A program made the position numbers and the translations under genes. Under the pieces are notes generated by a model. That model had not been told where the DNA came from. It saw only the letters and a program-made list of their open reading frames with translations, and searched no databases. This document shows positions 17,465 through 26,603 of a DNA stretch of 64,000 bases, one piece after another. Positions within the stretch are counted from its first letter, which is position 1, and every line of letters starts with the position of its first letter. Source of the DNA: Pseudooceanicola sediminis (GTDB lineage Bacteria; Pseudomonadota; Alphaproteobacteria; Rhodobacterales; Rhodobacteraceae); contig NZ_QWJJ01000004.1 in assembly GCF_003575965.1 (NCBI RefSeq), positions 1-64,000 on the forward strand, written 5' to 3'.

Positions 17465-18484
17465 ATGGCCATTCAACCGTGGCGCGCGACGTGCATCCAG
17501 ATGACCAGCAAGATCGCGTGCAACGCGACCACCAAGGACGCGGCGTGGGACATCATAAACGCCAACATTGCCAACGCGCTCAGCAAGATTCGCGCCGCCT
17601 GCGAAGGACCGAATCCCCCGAAACTGGTCGTGCTGCCCGAGTTTGTCTTTCAGGGTCCGCAACGGGGCACCCCTGCCAGCCAGTGGATCGAACGTGCCTG
17701 CGCCACGATCCCCGGCCCCATCACCGAAACGCTGGCCGACCTGTGCCGCGAATTCGACATCTACATCGCCGGCAACCACTTCGAGGTCGATCCGAAATGG
17801 CCGGACCGCTACTTCAACTCGTCCTTCCTGCTCGATCCCAGCGGAGAGGTGATCCTGCGCTACCGTCGCATCAACACCGGCAGCTGGACATCGCCGCACG
17901 ACATTCTGGATGAATACCGCGATGCCTATGGCGAAGACGGCATTTTCCCCGTCGCAGACACGCCCCTCGGTCGCCTGGCGATCTATCCCTGCGGTGAGGT
18001 CAATGTGCCCGAAATCACCCGCGTGTTCATGTTGCGCGGCGCCGAGGTGATCCTGCACCCCAACAACGAACCCCTGACCCCGATCGCGGACATGGCCAAG
18101 CAATGCCGCGCCGCTGAAAACATGATGTATCTGGTTTCGACCAACCTGGCTGGCACCGCGGGCTTCTCCGACACGCTGACTGGCGGGCATTCGATGATCG
18201 TCGACTATCGCGGCACCCGTATCGCCTTTGAGGAAACGGCCGAGGAAACCGTCGCATGTTCGGCCATGATCGACGTCGAGGCGCTGCGCGATGCCCGCAA
18301 GGATCTCGGCATGGGCAACAGCATCCTGCGCGGCCGCTTTGCGATGTACCGCGACTACTACGGCAAGGCCGAGGTCTATCCCGCCAACGGCCTTGCCGAA
18401 AAGGCCGTCGAATCCAATGATGATTTTGCACCGGTGCAAAAGATCGCGCTGGATAACCTCACGAAGGCCGGGATCGTCCGCTAG
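17465..18484 (+). CDS. Nitrilase-superfamily (AmiE-like) carbon-nitrogen hydrolase with altered catalytic lysine
   Basis: The 339-residue protein matches aliphatic-amidase-like members of the nitrilase superfamily. Glu59 (PEFVFQG) and Cys176 (PCGEVNVPE) are the expected catalytic residues. The third catalytic residue, a Lys in the motif YRK, reads YRRIN, so Arg135 stands in its place and no other Lys is near. It may be a distinct subfamily that hydrolyses a C-N bond of an amide or ureide, or a non-hydrolytic homologue. GGGAG precedes the ATG. It is paralogous to the gene at 25264-26331, which has the same substitution, and both sit next to a GntR gene and a palindromic operator. Confidence 0.8.
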   Translation: MAIQPWRATCIQMTSKIACNATTKDAAWDIINANIANALSKIRAACEGPNPPKLVVLPEFVFQGPQRGTPASQWIERACATIPGPITETLADLCREFDIYIAGNHFEVDPKWPDRYFNSSFLLDPSGEVILRYRRINTGSWTSPHDILDEYRDAYGEDGIFPVADTPLGRLAIYPCGEVNVPEITRVFMLRGAEVILHPNNEPLTPIADMAKQCRAAENMMYLVSTNLAGTAGFSDTLTGGHSMIVDYRGTRIAFEETAEETVACSAMIDVEALRDARKDLGMGNSILRGRFAMYRDYYGKAEVYPANGLAEKAVESNDDFAPVQKIALDNLTKAGIVR

Positions 18485-18543
18485 GATCGTCCTTTCGACC
18501 ACGGCTCAGGTCGCCGGGCACGTGCCAGGACATCGAAATTTGC

Positions 18544-18573
18544 AGGGGCGGATCAAAATGGTCCGCCCCTTTG
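18544..18573 (+). terminator. Intrinsic terminator after nitrilase-like gene
   Basis: Arms AGGGGCGGA (18544-18552) and TCCGCCCCT (18562-18570) form a perfect 9-bp stem followed by TTTGT. Confidence 0.7.
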
Positions 18574-18784
18574 TCATGTGCGGCCATCCTCCTGGCCCGC
18601 CGCGACGGCCAAAAATCACGCCTGCATTATTCCGTCCCGCAGCTCGGCCTTGGCGCACCCTGGCCTGAACGTCTGCGAACAGGCCAGCAACCCGACCTCT
18701 TCCACAGCTCGGCATGTCCGCCGCTGACGCCCAATGGCGTCGCAACAGTCATTCGTGCACTCACGAACCTCTCCCGCACGCGCT

Positions 18785-18794
18785 TGGTATACAA
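18785..18794. promoter_or_regulatory. Candidate GntR operator, TGGTATACAA
   Basis: A one-mismatch copy of the island palindrome 135 bases upstream of the binding-protein gene at 18930. It is the more distal of two copies here; centres are 89 bp apart, which would allow looping. Confidence 0.5.
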
Positions 18795-18873
18795 TCGGAA
18801 TGCACGACAATTGAGCAATCGTCCCTACCCTCTTCCGGTTTGCCTCCCGGTTCGTTGACTCGCGAAATTCCAT

Positions 18874-18883
18874 TGGCATACCA
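18874..18883. promoter_or_regulatory. Candidate GntR operator, TGGCATACCA
   Basis: A one-mismatch copy of TGGTATACCA, 46 bases upstream of the second NMT1-type binding-protein gene, the same spacing as at the first nitrilase-like gene. Confidence 0.6.
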
Positions 18884-18929
18884 TCTGAATGCCACAATAA
18901 AAAACGACCATCACCAACAGGATTTCCCA

Positions 18930-19937
18930 ATGAAACATCTTTTTCTGCGTACCACGTCGACGCTTGTCACAGCCGCGGTGATCAGCGGCTTTTCCCTGTC
19001 TGCCGCCCTGGCCGATGACCTCAAGGATGTCACGCTCCGGCTGGCCTGGATTGCCGGCGGCGTCGATGCCCCGGTGTTCATGGCCGCCTCCAAGGGCTAT
19101 TTTGCCGAACAGGGCCTCGACGTCGAAATCGTCGACGGCAACGGCTCGACCGGCACGATCAAGGCCATCGGTTCAGGCGACTTCGATATTGGCATTGCCG
19201 GTCTCGGCGCGCTGGCACAGGCCCAGCAGGCGGCAGGCGCAAGCGATATCATCGCCGTCGCCGGTCTGCTGCAAAAGGACCCCACCTCGATCATCTCGCT
19301 CAAGGGATCGGGCATCACCTCTCCGAAAGATATCGAGGGCAAGCGCCTGGGAACCGAGGCCGGCAACCTGGAAGACGGCATGATCAAGGCGTTCGCCGAG
19401 GCGAACGATGTCGACATGGACAAGGTCAAGATCATCGTCATCAACGGCGGCGGTGACAAGATCGCCCTGCTGAAGGGCGATGTCGATTTCATCAATGGCT
19501 GGGCCAACCCCGATGGCGACAAGGTCTCGGCGCAGAAACCCATAGAGGAACCGATGCTGTTCGCCGACTACGGCGTCAACCTGATCGGATCGTCGGTCAT
19601 CGTGCGCAAGGATTACCTGGCCGAGCATGGCGATGAGGTGAAAGGGTTCCTCGCGGCGCTGGTCAAGGCCAAGGCCGATGTTGCCGCCGATCCCGAGGCC
19701 GCCCGCAATGTAGTGATGGAGGCCCGCCCGGATTCCGATCCCGACGGCATCCTGAACGAAATCAAGGTGATGCAGAAATACGAACACACCGCCGCCAGCG
19801 AAGGCAAGCCCTACGGCTGGGTCGCCCCCGAGGATATCGAGCTGACGATTTCTCTGCTGGAAAAATACAGCGGCATGACGCCCGGCCTCACCCCCGACGA
19901 CATCTACACCCCGGACTACCAGGCCCCCACGAACTGA
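18930..19937 (+). CDS. ABC transporter substrate-binding protein, NMT1/SsuA type
   Basis: The 335-residue protein has a signal peptide (cleavage near SAALA/DD, about residue 29) and the mature opening TLRLAWIAGGVDAPVFMAASKGYF, the typical first strand and loop of NMT1/SsuA-like binding proteins. It would deliver its ligand to the ATPase and permease at 20953-22638; an SDR gene lies between. Two copies of the island palindrome lie upstream. It is only distantly similar to the binding protein at 12938, so the two importers probably see different but related ligands. Confidence 0.85.
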   Translation: MKHLFLRTTSTLVTAAVISGFSLSAALADDLKDVTLRLAWIAGGVDAPVFMAASKGYFAEQGLDVEIVDGNGSTGTIKAIGSGDFDIGIAGLGALAQAQQAAGASDIIAVAGLLQKDPTSIISLKGSGITSPKDIEGKRLGTEAGNLEDGMIKAFAEANDVDMDKVKIIVINGGGDKIALLKGDVDFINGWANPDGDKVSAQKPIEEPMLFADYGVNLIGSSVIVRKDYLAEHGDEVKGFLAALVKAKADVAADPEAARNVVMEARPDSDPDGILNEIKVMQKYEHTAASEGKPYGWVAPEDIELTISLLEKYSGMTPGLTPDDIYTPDYQAPTN

Positions 19938-20099
19938 GGCGGCCCCGCATCGCCGCCAGCGACAGGCAGGGACGCGCCCCCTCGCGCGGCCCTGCCGACC
20001 GCCTGACGTCCCCCGACCCGGACCGTCCGGCCCGGGCACACCACACCGACTTGGCCTTGTGGCGCAGGCCGCAACCGGCCCATTGAAAGAACTGACCGC

Positions 20100-20888
20100 A
20101 TGGATTTCGGACTTACCCAGAAACACGCCCTCGTCACCGGCGCCAGCTCCGGGCTCGGCCTTGCCATCGCCCGCGCCCTGCTGGCCGAAGGCGCGACCGT
20201 CACTCTGACCGGCCGCTCGGATGAGCGTCTGCGCACAGCCATTGCCGACCTGCCCGAGGCCCTGCGCGACAAGTGCGATTTCACGGCTGTCGACCTTGGC
20301 GACCCGGATGCGGCGCCCCGGCTGGCAGAGGCCGCGACCCGGCGCACCGGGCAGGTGGACATCCTGGTCAACAACACCGGCGGCCCGCCGCCGGGCATCG
20401 CCAGCACCATCGACCCCGACGTCATGCGCACGCAGTACGGTGCCATGGTCGACCCGGTAATCAGGCTGACGCTGGCCCTGCTTCCAGGCATGAGAGAGCG
20501 TGGCTGGGGCCGTATCCTGACTGTCGCCTCCAGCGGCGTTGTCCAGCCGATCCCGCACCTGCCCATGTCGAACGCCCTGCGCTCCACCCTCGTCGGGTTC
20601 ATGAAAACTCTGGCGGGCGAAGTCGCTGTCGATGGCGTTACCGTCAACGTCATCGCACCGGGCCGGATCGCCACCGCACGCACCGCCGCCCTCGATGGTG
20701 CCGCTGCCGAGCGGGCGGGCAAACCCGTGGCCGACATCGCCCGCGCCTCTGCCGCCAGCATTCCCGCAGGGCGCTACGGCGATCCCGATGAATTCGGCGC
20801 CGTCGCGGCCTTCCTCGCCTCTAAACGCGCCAGCTACGTCACCGGCAGCACCATCCGCGTCGATGGGGGCGCGATCCGCGCGGTCTGA
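20100..20888 (+). CDS. SDR-family protein lacking the usual YxxxK pair
   Basis: The 262-residue protein has an intact dinucleotide motif TGASSGLG (residues 13-20), a changed NNTGG in place of NNAG, a Ser region VASSGV (about 142-147) and a C-terminal VTGSTIRVDGG typical of FabG-like SDRs. Where the catalytic YxxxK should be, it reads SNALR (S157 and R161), so the usual proton relay is absent. This variant (LxxSNALR) recurs in a subgroup of FabG-like proteins as far as I recall. It lies inside an importer operon, between the binding protein (162 bases upstream) and the ATPase (64 bases downstream). Confidence 0.78.
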   Translation: MDFGLTQKHALVTGASSGLGLAIARALLAEGATVTLTGRSDERLRTAIADLPEALRDKCDFTAVDLGDPDAAPRLAEAATRRTGQVDILVNNTGGPPPGIASTIDPDVMRTQYGAMVDPVIRLTLALLPGMRERGWGRILTVASSGVVQPIPHLPMSNALRSTLVGFMKTLAGEVAVDGVTVNVIAPGRIATARTAALDGAAAERAGKPVADIARASAASIPAGRYGDPDEFGAVAAFLASKRASYVTGSTIRVDGGAIRAV

Positions 20889-20952
20889 TCCGCCGCGTCC
20901 ATCCACCAGCAACAGGGGGCCGGCCACATGCCGGCAAAGAGAGATGAATGTC

Positions 20953-21807
20953 ATGACAGCCACACCAGGCCTCGCGGCCACCCTGCCCGACACCGGGCCG
21001 ACCGTCACGGAAACGGCCACGCCGCCCCGGCCCGCGCATATCTCGATGTCCGGCGTTACCAAGGTGTTCAACGGGCGCAAGGGCAAGGTCGAGGCCCTGC
21101 GTTCCGTCGACCTGGATATCCGGCGCGGTGAATTCGTCTCGGTGCTCGGGCCCTCGGGGTGCGGCAAATCCACCTTGTTGATGCTGCTCTCGGGGCTGCT
21201 GTCGCGCACCGAAGGCAACATCTCGGTCGGCGGCAAGGACATTACCAAACCGAACTCCGACCTCGGGATCGTCTTTCAGCAGGATGTTCTGCTCGACTGG
21301 CGCTCGGCCCTCGACAATATCCTGATCCAGGCCGAATTGCGCAAATCTCCGATGGAGGAGGCAAAGGCCAAGGCACGCAACCTGCTGCGCATGGTCAGCC
21401 TTCAGGATTTCGAAGACGCCTATCCGCATGAACTGTCGGGTGGCATGCGTCAGCGCGTTTCGATCTGTCGCGCGCTGCTGCACGAACCCGACCTGATGCT
21501 GATGGACGAACCCTTCGGCGCGCTGGATGCGATGACGCGCGACCAACTGCAAATCGACCTGCTGCGGCTGTGTTCGGAACGCGACATGACGGTGTTCTTC
21601 ATCACCCACTCGATTTCCGAGGCGATCTTCCTCAGCGACAGGGTTGTCGTCATGACCCCCCGACCCGGCCGGATCGAACGCATCATCGATATCGACCTGC
21701 CCCGCCCCCGCCGTCTGGCCATGCGCGAAGACCCGAAATTCACCGGCTACGTGCACGAGCTGACGGACATCTTCAAGAACCTCGGTGTGTTCCGAGAGGA
21801 GTATTGA
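20953..21807 (+). CDS. ABC transporter ATP-binding protein, NitT/TauT (SsuB-like) class
   Basis: The 284-residue ATPase has Walker A GPSGCGKST, Q-loop VFQQDVLLDWRS, signature LSGGMRQRVS, Walker B LMLMDEPFGALDA and H-loop THSISEA. ATG 20953 was chosen because the purine tract AAAGAGAG ends 9 bases before it; an ATG at 20944 abuts that tract and would add three residues. Four bases separate it from the permease gene. It is a paralogue of the ATPase at 9873. Confidence 0.87.
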   Translation: MTATPGLAATLPDTGPTVTETATPPRPAHISMSGVTKVFNGRKGKVEALRSVDLDIRRGEFVSVLGPSGCGKSTLLMLLSGLLSRTEGNISVGGKDITKPNSDLGIVFQQDVLLDWRSALDNILIQAELRKSPMEEAKAKARNLLRMVSLQDFEDAYPHELSGGMRQRVSICRALLHEPDLMLMDEPFGALDAMTRDQLQIDLLRLCSERDMTVFFITHSISEAIFLSDRVVVMTPRPGRIERIIDIDLPRPRRLAMREDPKFTGYVHELTDIFKNLGVFREEY

Positions 21808-21810
21808 GAC

Positions 21811-22638
21811 ATGGCTGCCATTCCCGACACCAACCTCGACCGGTTCGAGGATACGCGCACGCCCCTGCGGCGCGCCTTCGATTCCATCCCACCATCGCTG
21901 CTGACACTGATCGCGCTGCTGGTCTTCTGGGAAACGATGGTACAATGGCGCAACATCCCCGAATATATCCTGCCCGCGCCATCGGCCATCGTCGAGGTCA
22001 TGATCTCCTACTGGCATCGCCTCTGGCCGAATGCACTGGTGACCCTGGGTGAAATCGTCTTCGGCTTCTTCTGCGCCGTCTGCATCGGTGTGCCGCTGGC
22101 CGTCGCCATCGTCTATTCCCATTTCATGCAGCGCGCCATCTATCCGCTGATCGTGATGAGCCAGACCATCCCCAAGGTCGCGATTGCACCGCTGCTGCTG
22201 ACCTGGTTCGGCTATGGCGTGACGCCAAAGATCGTCATCGTCGTTCTGCTGTCCTTCTTTCCCATCGTCATCAACTCGGTCATGGGTCTCAAGGCAACGA
22301 CGCCCGAAATGCTGCACCTGGCGAAATCCATGGGCGCGAACGGCTGGCAGACCTTCTGGAAATTCCGCCTGCCCAAGGCATTGCCCAGCATCTTTGCCGG
22401 GCTGAAACTCGCCACCGTGCTTTCTGTCATCGGGGCCATCGTGGCCGAATTCATCGGCGCCGACAAAGGCCTCGGCTATCTGATCCTGATCGCGGGCGCC
22501 AACTTCGACATCGCCCGCCAGTTCGCCTCGATCATCCTGATCTCGATCATGGGCATGGTGTTCTTTGCAGTGCTGTCGCGCGTTGAACGGATCGTCGTGC
22601 CCTGGCGCCAGGGGTCCGACCTCGCGGGCGAGGGCTGA
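21811..22638 (+). CDS. ABC transporter permease, NitT/TauT (SsuC-like) class
   Basis: The 275-residue inner-membrane protein has about six hydrophobic helices and the coupling loop MLHLAKSMGANGWQTFWKFRLP. It follows its ATPase by 4 bases and ends the second importer operon. It resembles the permease at 10751 in design, with a slightly longer N-terminus. An imperfect GC-rich hairpin lies just after the stop codon (about 22648-22677). Confidence 0.87.
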   Translation: MAAIPDTNLDRFEDTRTPLRRAFDSIPPSLLTLIALLVFWETMVQWRNIPEYILPAPSAIVEVMISYWHRLWPNALVTLGEIVFGFFCAVCIGVPLAVAIVYSHFMQRAIYPLIVMSQTIPKVAIAPLLLTWFGYGVTPKIVIVVLLSFFPIVINSVMGLKATTPEMLHLAKSMGANGWQTFWKFRLPKALPSIFAGLKLATVLSVIGAIVAEFIGADKGLGYLILIAGANFDIARQFASIILISIMGMVFFAVLSRVERIVVPWRQGSDLAGEG

Positions 22639-22838
22639 CACCCCTTACCAGCCGGCGCATCCCCGTGCGCTGGCTGGCTCCCAGGGCAAGGTGTCAGGGG
22701 TGCTCCCCCCTTTTCAGCTTTCCCCAACTTCATCGCCCCGGCATCGTGTCGGGGCGAATTTTCATGGGGCGGCAGCGACCGGGCCGCCCTCGCCGCGCCT
22801 TTCGTTGCCGCGACCGGGTGGAACACCGCAAACGCAAA

Positions 22839-22858
22839 TGGCCCCGTCAGGGGCCATC
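22839..22858 (-). terminator. Terminator downstream of the Rieske operon
   Basis: A perfect hairpin ATGGCCCC-GTCA-GGGGCCAT (22839-22858). On the minus strand it is followed by TTGCGTTT, fitting termination of the reductase transcript that ends at 22892. Confidence 0.65.
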
Positions 22859-22891
22859 GCGTTTCAGTCTGCCTTGGATCGTGCAGCAGGA

Positions 22892-23923
22892 TCAGAGATC
22901 CAGCACCAGCCTGTCGCTCTGCGCCAGTGAACAGCAGATCATCATGACATTGCCGCGCTCGCGTTCCCGCGCGCTCAGCACGTTGTCGCGGTGATCCGGT
23001 ACCCCCTCGATGACCCGCGTCTCGCAGGTGCCACAGACGCCCGACTGACAGGAATAGGCAACGCGGATACCCTCTTCCTTCAGCACCTCCATGATGGTTT
23101 TTCCGGCCGGAACGACCACTTCGCGCCCCGAACGTTTCAGCACCACGGTAAATCCCGTTTCGGCACCTGCAACGTCGGCCCCGACAAAGCGTTCGACATG
23201 CACCAGTTCCGCCGCGCGGCCGCGCCCCAGAACCTCGAAGGCGTCGATCATCGGCACCGGACCGCAGCAATAGACATGCGCATCGGCAGGGACCCGGGCG
23301 AACTGCGCCGCCAGATCCAGCAGCGCACCGGCCTCGTCATCGACATGCAGATGCACCCGCCCCCGGCCCGCATCCAGCTCCGCCAGCACATCCAGAAACG
23401 CGGCGTTGGCGCGCGCACGCACCGCGTAAACCAATGACCAGTCGGCCTGTCTCGCCTCAAGATGGCGGATCATCGACAGGATCGGGGTGATCCCGATGCC
23501 CCCCGCGAACAGCACTACAGGCGCACCCGTGTCGGCCAGTGCAAAGGTATTCCGGGCCGTCGTGACCTCCAGGATATCGCCCACGCGCAGGCGCTCGCAG
23601 ATGTATTGCGACCCGCCCGTACTCTCGGCATCGCGGTTCACCGCGACCACGTAGGCGTTGCGTTGTTCAGGCCCGTTGATCAGCGAATAACTGCGGATCA
23701 GATCGCCCGGCAGCGCCAGATCGACATGCGCGCCGGCCTCGAACGCCGGCACCCGGTCGCCCGTCACGGGGTGCAGCTCGACCGATCGGATGGTCTCGGC
23801 CTCGTAGCGGATGGCCTGTACCCGCATGGCCAGTGTCTCTGCCTGAAACCCCACGGCGCCCCCTTTCAAACGTGGCACCGGCGCATCCCCTGCGCCGATG
23901 CCCGTGGCAAAATGTGCCGTCAT
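22892..23923 (-). CDS. Oxygenase reductase: FNR-type flavin domain plus plant-type [2Fe-2S] domain (phthalate dioxygenase reductase-like)
   Basis: The 343-residue protein has the flavin-binding RSYSL motif, the NAD-binding GGIGITPILSM stretch and CCGP, then a C-terminal ferredoxin domain with CQSGVCGTC (about residues 289-297) and a last Cys near 327. This order is that of phthalate dioxygenase reductase and vanillate demethylase reductase (class IA). It passes electrons from NAD(P)H to the Rieske oxygenase encoded directly upstream, whose stop codon overlaps its start (ATGA at 23920-23923). Confidence 0.9.
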   Translation of the reverse strand: MTAHFATGIGAGDAPVPRLKGGAVGFQAETLAMRVQAIRYEAETIRSVELHPVTGDRVPAFEAGAHVDLALPGDLIRSYSLINGPEQRNAYVVAVNRDAESTGGSQYICERLRVGDILEVTTARNTFALADTGAPVVLFAGGIGITPILSMIRHLEARQADWSLVYAVRARANAAFLDVLAELDAGRGRVHLHVDDEAGALLDLAAQFARVPADAHVYCCGPVPMIDAFEVLGRGRAAELVHVERFVGADVAGAETGFTVVLKRSGREVVVPAGKTIMEVLKEEGIRVAYSCQSGVCGTCETRVIEGVPDHRDNVLSARERERGNVMMICCSLAQSDRLVLDL

Positions 23924-25254
23924 TCGGCGGCATCCTTCGGAGCGACATAGCCCTTGGCCTTTGCCATCTGTTCCTCGTATCCGTCCAGCCAGTCGGTGCC
24001 CTTGGGCAGCACGATGTCACCTCCGCGCGCCGCACGGGCATATTCGGGATGATCGACGAAATCGGGCAAGACCTTGTTGTCCCGCCAGTCCTGCGCCGCG
24101 TCCAGCATGACCCGACGGGTCAGGATCACCATGCGATCGGATGCGGCCAGGTGCTCCATCGTGCGGTCCACGACGTGCCCCATGCTTTCCTGAATGGCCT
24201 GGTCCTGCAACGGCACGCCGACGATGCCGGTATAGCTGTCGCCATTGCGCTGCCATTCCCGGTCGATGCCATAATCGTTGGTGACATCCTTGACCGGGCG
24301 CCAACGGCCCTTCCAGTCCGTCGTGGTGGGCAGGTATTCGACAGGGCGGGCAAGGCCGCCGACGGGCTGGCCATCCTTGTATTTCAAACCCTTGCGACCA
24401 CCCCCCGTCGCGCGCGACAGGTCGATGTTGAAAATCATGGTGCTGTCGTCATCGATCGGCACCCAGGCATTGACCGTCTTGGCCTCGCCCAGATCGCCGC
24501 CACCGGGATAGGTCACCCAGAACGGGAACAGATAGCAGGCATAGCGCTGATGCTCATGCCCCTCCATCGCGTCACGCTGCGCGGAATACATGGTGCCGAA
24601 GTTCGTCGTCGTGACGTTGATCTTGGGGGCCTTCTCGGTGACCGTAAAGACCTCCGGGTCGTCCAGGTCCAGCTTTTCTCCGTCGATCCCGCCCATGTGC
24701 AGGAACCCGAGGTGAGAGGTATCCACATCCCCCTCCAGCGCCTGCATGTAGTTGCAGTCGCGGTGGGTCAGGGCGATGTTTCGGTCATCCCCCTCGCCCA
24801 TGATCGCGTCGATCTCGGGCAGCTCGGGCGGATTGTCCTGGCGCTCGCCGAAATAGGCAAACACCAGCCCGCCGGATTCACGCACCTTGTAGGCATAGGC
24901 CGGGGTGCCCGCCGGGTATTTCGACTTGTCCTCGAGGTTCGGCTGGTCCAGGCATTTGCCCTCCACGTCGAACTTCCAGCCGTGATAGGCACAGCGGATG
25001 CCGCCCAATTCGTTGCGGCCAAAGAACAGACTGGCGCAGCGGTGCGGGCAGCGGTGATCAAAGACGCCGACGCGCCCCTCGGTATCGCGGAACGCGACCA
25101 GCTTTTCACCGAGGATCATCAGGCGCATCGGGTCACCGTCGGCCTTCAGCTCCGACGACAGGCAGACCGGCGTCCAGAACTGGCGAAAGAAGTCACCCAT
25201 CAATGTCCCGCGCCCGACGGCGCACAGATCGACGTTTTCCTCTGCTGTAATCAT
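23920..25254 (-). CDS. Rieske non-haem iron oxygenase, phthalate 4,5-dioxygenase-like alpha subunit
   Basis: The 444-residue protein has a Rieske centre (C69-P-H71 and C88-A-Y-H91) and a mononuclear iron site in EGDVDTSHLGFLH (H181, H186), with the DTSHxxFLH form typical of the phthalate 4,5-dioxygenase/LigXa group. Such enzymes hydroxylate rings or remove O- or N-methyl groups. There is no beta-subunit gene, in line with this alpha-only group. It is the middle gene of a three-gene operon: nitrilase-like, 9 bases, oxygenase, overlap, reductase. The substrate is unknown; the neighbours favour an N-containing ring or N-alkyl group (inference). Confidence 0.9.
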   Translation of the reverse strand: MITAEENVDLCAVGRGTLMGDFFRQFWTPVCLSSELKADGDPMRLMILGEKLVAFRDTEGRVGVFDHRCPHRCASLFFGRNELGGIRCAYHGWKFDVEGKCLDQPNLEDKSKYPAGTPAYAYKVRESGGLVFAYFGERQDNPPELPEIDAIMGEGDDRNIALTHRDCNYMQALEGDVDTSHLGFLHMGGIDGEKLDLDDPEVFTVTEKAPKINVTTTNFGTMYSAQRDAMEGHEHQRYACYLFPFWVTYPGGGDLGEAKTVNAWVPIDDDSTMIFNIDLSRATGGGRKGLKYKDGQPVGGLARPVEYLPTTTDWKGRWRPVKDVTNDYGIDREWQRNGDSYTGIVGVPLQDQAIQESMGHVVDRTMEHLAASDRMVILTRRVMLDAAQDWRDNKVLPDFVDHPEYARAARGGDIVLPKGTDWLDGYEEQMAKAKGYVAPKDAAE

Positions 25255-25263
25255 CTCAATCTC

Positions 25264-26331
25264 CTAGTGTTCAACAGTCGACAGCGGCTCGGAGGCTCCG
25301 GCCGGCAAGGGGGTCAGAACGCCGCTGCGCTCAAGGTTGGCGCGGGCAACGGCGATGGCGGCGGCCGTCTCGGCAACGTCGGCCATCGGCGCGTTCAGAA
25401 AGTGGTCAGCGGGATAAAAGCGCGCCTGTTCGTAGAACGGCACGTACATTTCGTACCGGGCACGCAGGTGCGGGTTTGACAGGCCGGTGTCGGCGCGCCG
25501 GTCGCGGCGCAGCGCGTCGATGTCGATCAACGCGCTTACGGCGATGCTCTCTTCGGCGTCCTCCTGAAAGGCCAGCGTCTGGCCAAGGTGGTCGATGATA
25601 TGCGACCGCCCGCCGACATGGGTGCCGTCAGGCGAAAATCCGATCGGCCCCGCGATATTGGCCGACACCATGGCAACCATGTTTTCCGACACGCGGCACA
25701 GTTTGGCGGCCTCCTGCGCCTCGCTGAAACGCGAATTGGTCGGGTGCAGGATGACCTCGGCCCCCTGCATCATCATCACGCGCGCCACCTCGGGCACGTT
25801 GATTTCGCCGCACGGAATCACGCCCAGCCGCCCCAGCGGCGTATCGACCACCGGGAACACCTGGCTCTGCGGGGTCGCCGCCAGGTAATCGGTGCGGAAA
25901 TCATGCACGCTCGGGAAAGCCGCAGTATTGATGCGACGATAATTCAGGATCACCTCACCCGCCGGGTCGATGATGAAAGAGGTGTTGAAATACCGCCCCT
26001 GCCACTCCTGCGGGGCTTCAAAGGCATTGCCGGCGATATAGATGCCCTGCCGCCGCGCCAGTGCCTGCAAGGGCGCGACAACGGGTCCGGGAATGGTGAT
26101 GCAGGCGCGCGCGATCCACTCCGCTACCGGCATTCCCAGGGGTGGCCCCTGCATTGCGAACTCAGGGAAGACAACCAGCGCGGGTTTGTCGGCCGTGTCA
26201 CAGGCCGCCTCGATCAACCCGACCAGCCGGTCCCGGTTGCGGGTGATGACGGCACGCGCCGCCTCTGCGTCCTCAGCCTCGCAGGCCCGTTCGGCGCGCA
26301 TCTGGATACAAGTGGCTCGCCAAGGTTTCAT
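25264..26331 (-). CDS. Nitrilase-superfamily (AmiE-like) carbon-nitrogen hydrolase with altered catalytic lysine
   Basis: The 355-residue protein is a paralogue of the one at 17465, sharing the start WRATCIQM and most motifs. Glu57 (FPEFAMQ) and Cys174 (PCGEINVPE) are in place, but the catalytic-lysine motif reads YRRIN, with Arg133. It leads the operon with the Rieske oxygenase and reductase, so it may hydrolyse an amide made or exposed by the oxygenase. A perfect TGGTATACCA site lies 57 bases upstream, and a GntR gene is divergent at 26604. Confidence 0.8.
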   Translation of the reverse strand: MKPWRATCIQMRAERACEAEDAEAARAVITRNRDRLVGLIEAACDTADKPALVVFPEFAMQGPPLGMPVAEWIARACITIPGPVVAPLQALARRQGIYIAGNAFEAPQEWQGRYFNTSFIIDPAGEVILNYRRINTAAFPSVHDFRTDYLAATPQSQVFPVVDTPLGRLGVIPCGEINVPEVARVMMMQGAEVILHPTNSRFSEAQEAAKLCRVSENMVAMVSANIAGPIGFSPDGTHVGGRSHIIDHLGQTLAFQEDAEESIAVSALIDIDALRRDRRADTGLSNPHLRARYEMYVPFYEQARFYPADHFLNAPMADVAETAAAIAVARANLERSGVLTPLPAGASEPLSTVEH

Positions 26332-26387
26332 GTCTCGCTCCCGGTTGCTGTGCGTCAGTTGGTCGGCATCTCTTCATTGCCCACCAA

Positions 26388-26397
26388 TGGTATACCA
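26388..26397. promoter_or_regulatory. Candidate GntR operator, perfect TGGTATACCA
   Basis: A perfect palindrome between the nitrilase-Rieske-reductase operon (start 26331, minus) and the second GntR gene (start 26604, plus). Confidence 0.7.
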
Positions 26398-26603
26398 CTG
26401 ACATTCACGGAAGAACCCGGTGATTTCAAGCCTTCTTTCCTCAAAGCCGCCGATTTTCGGGATCGCCACAGGCGCGGGTGCAGAAATGCGGCATACGCGC
26501 GGTGAAAAAAACTGCTGGAATACAGCCACAATACCTCGGGCCTTCCAACCGTACGCCATTAAGTATAAAGAACAGCACACGTTATGCGAATGGAGGCCCC
26601 CGG

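Larger units (their letters stand above)
18485..18929. other. Gene-free 445-bp region with terminator and two operator candidates
   Basis: No convincing gene is seen. The segment holds a terminator after the nitrilase-like gene (18544-18573) and two palindromic operator candidates (18785-18794 and 18874-18883) in front of the second binding protein. The part between about 18580 and 18770 shows nothing I can name. Confidence 0.6.

Noticed and set aside
20839-22641. A 600-codon open frame on the minus strand
   Set aside because: It mirrors the second importer ATPase and permease genes and has no recognisable motif.
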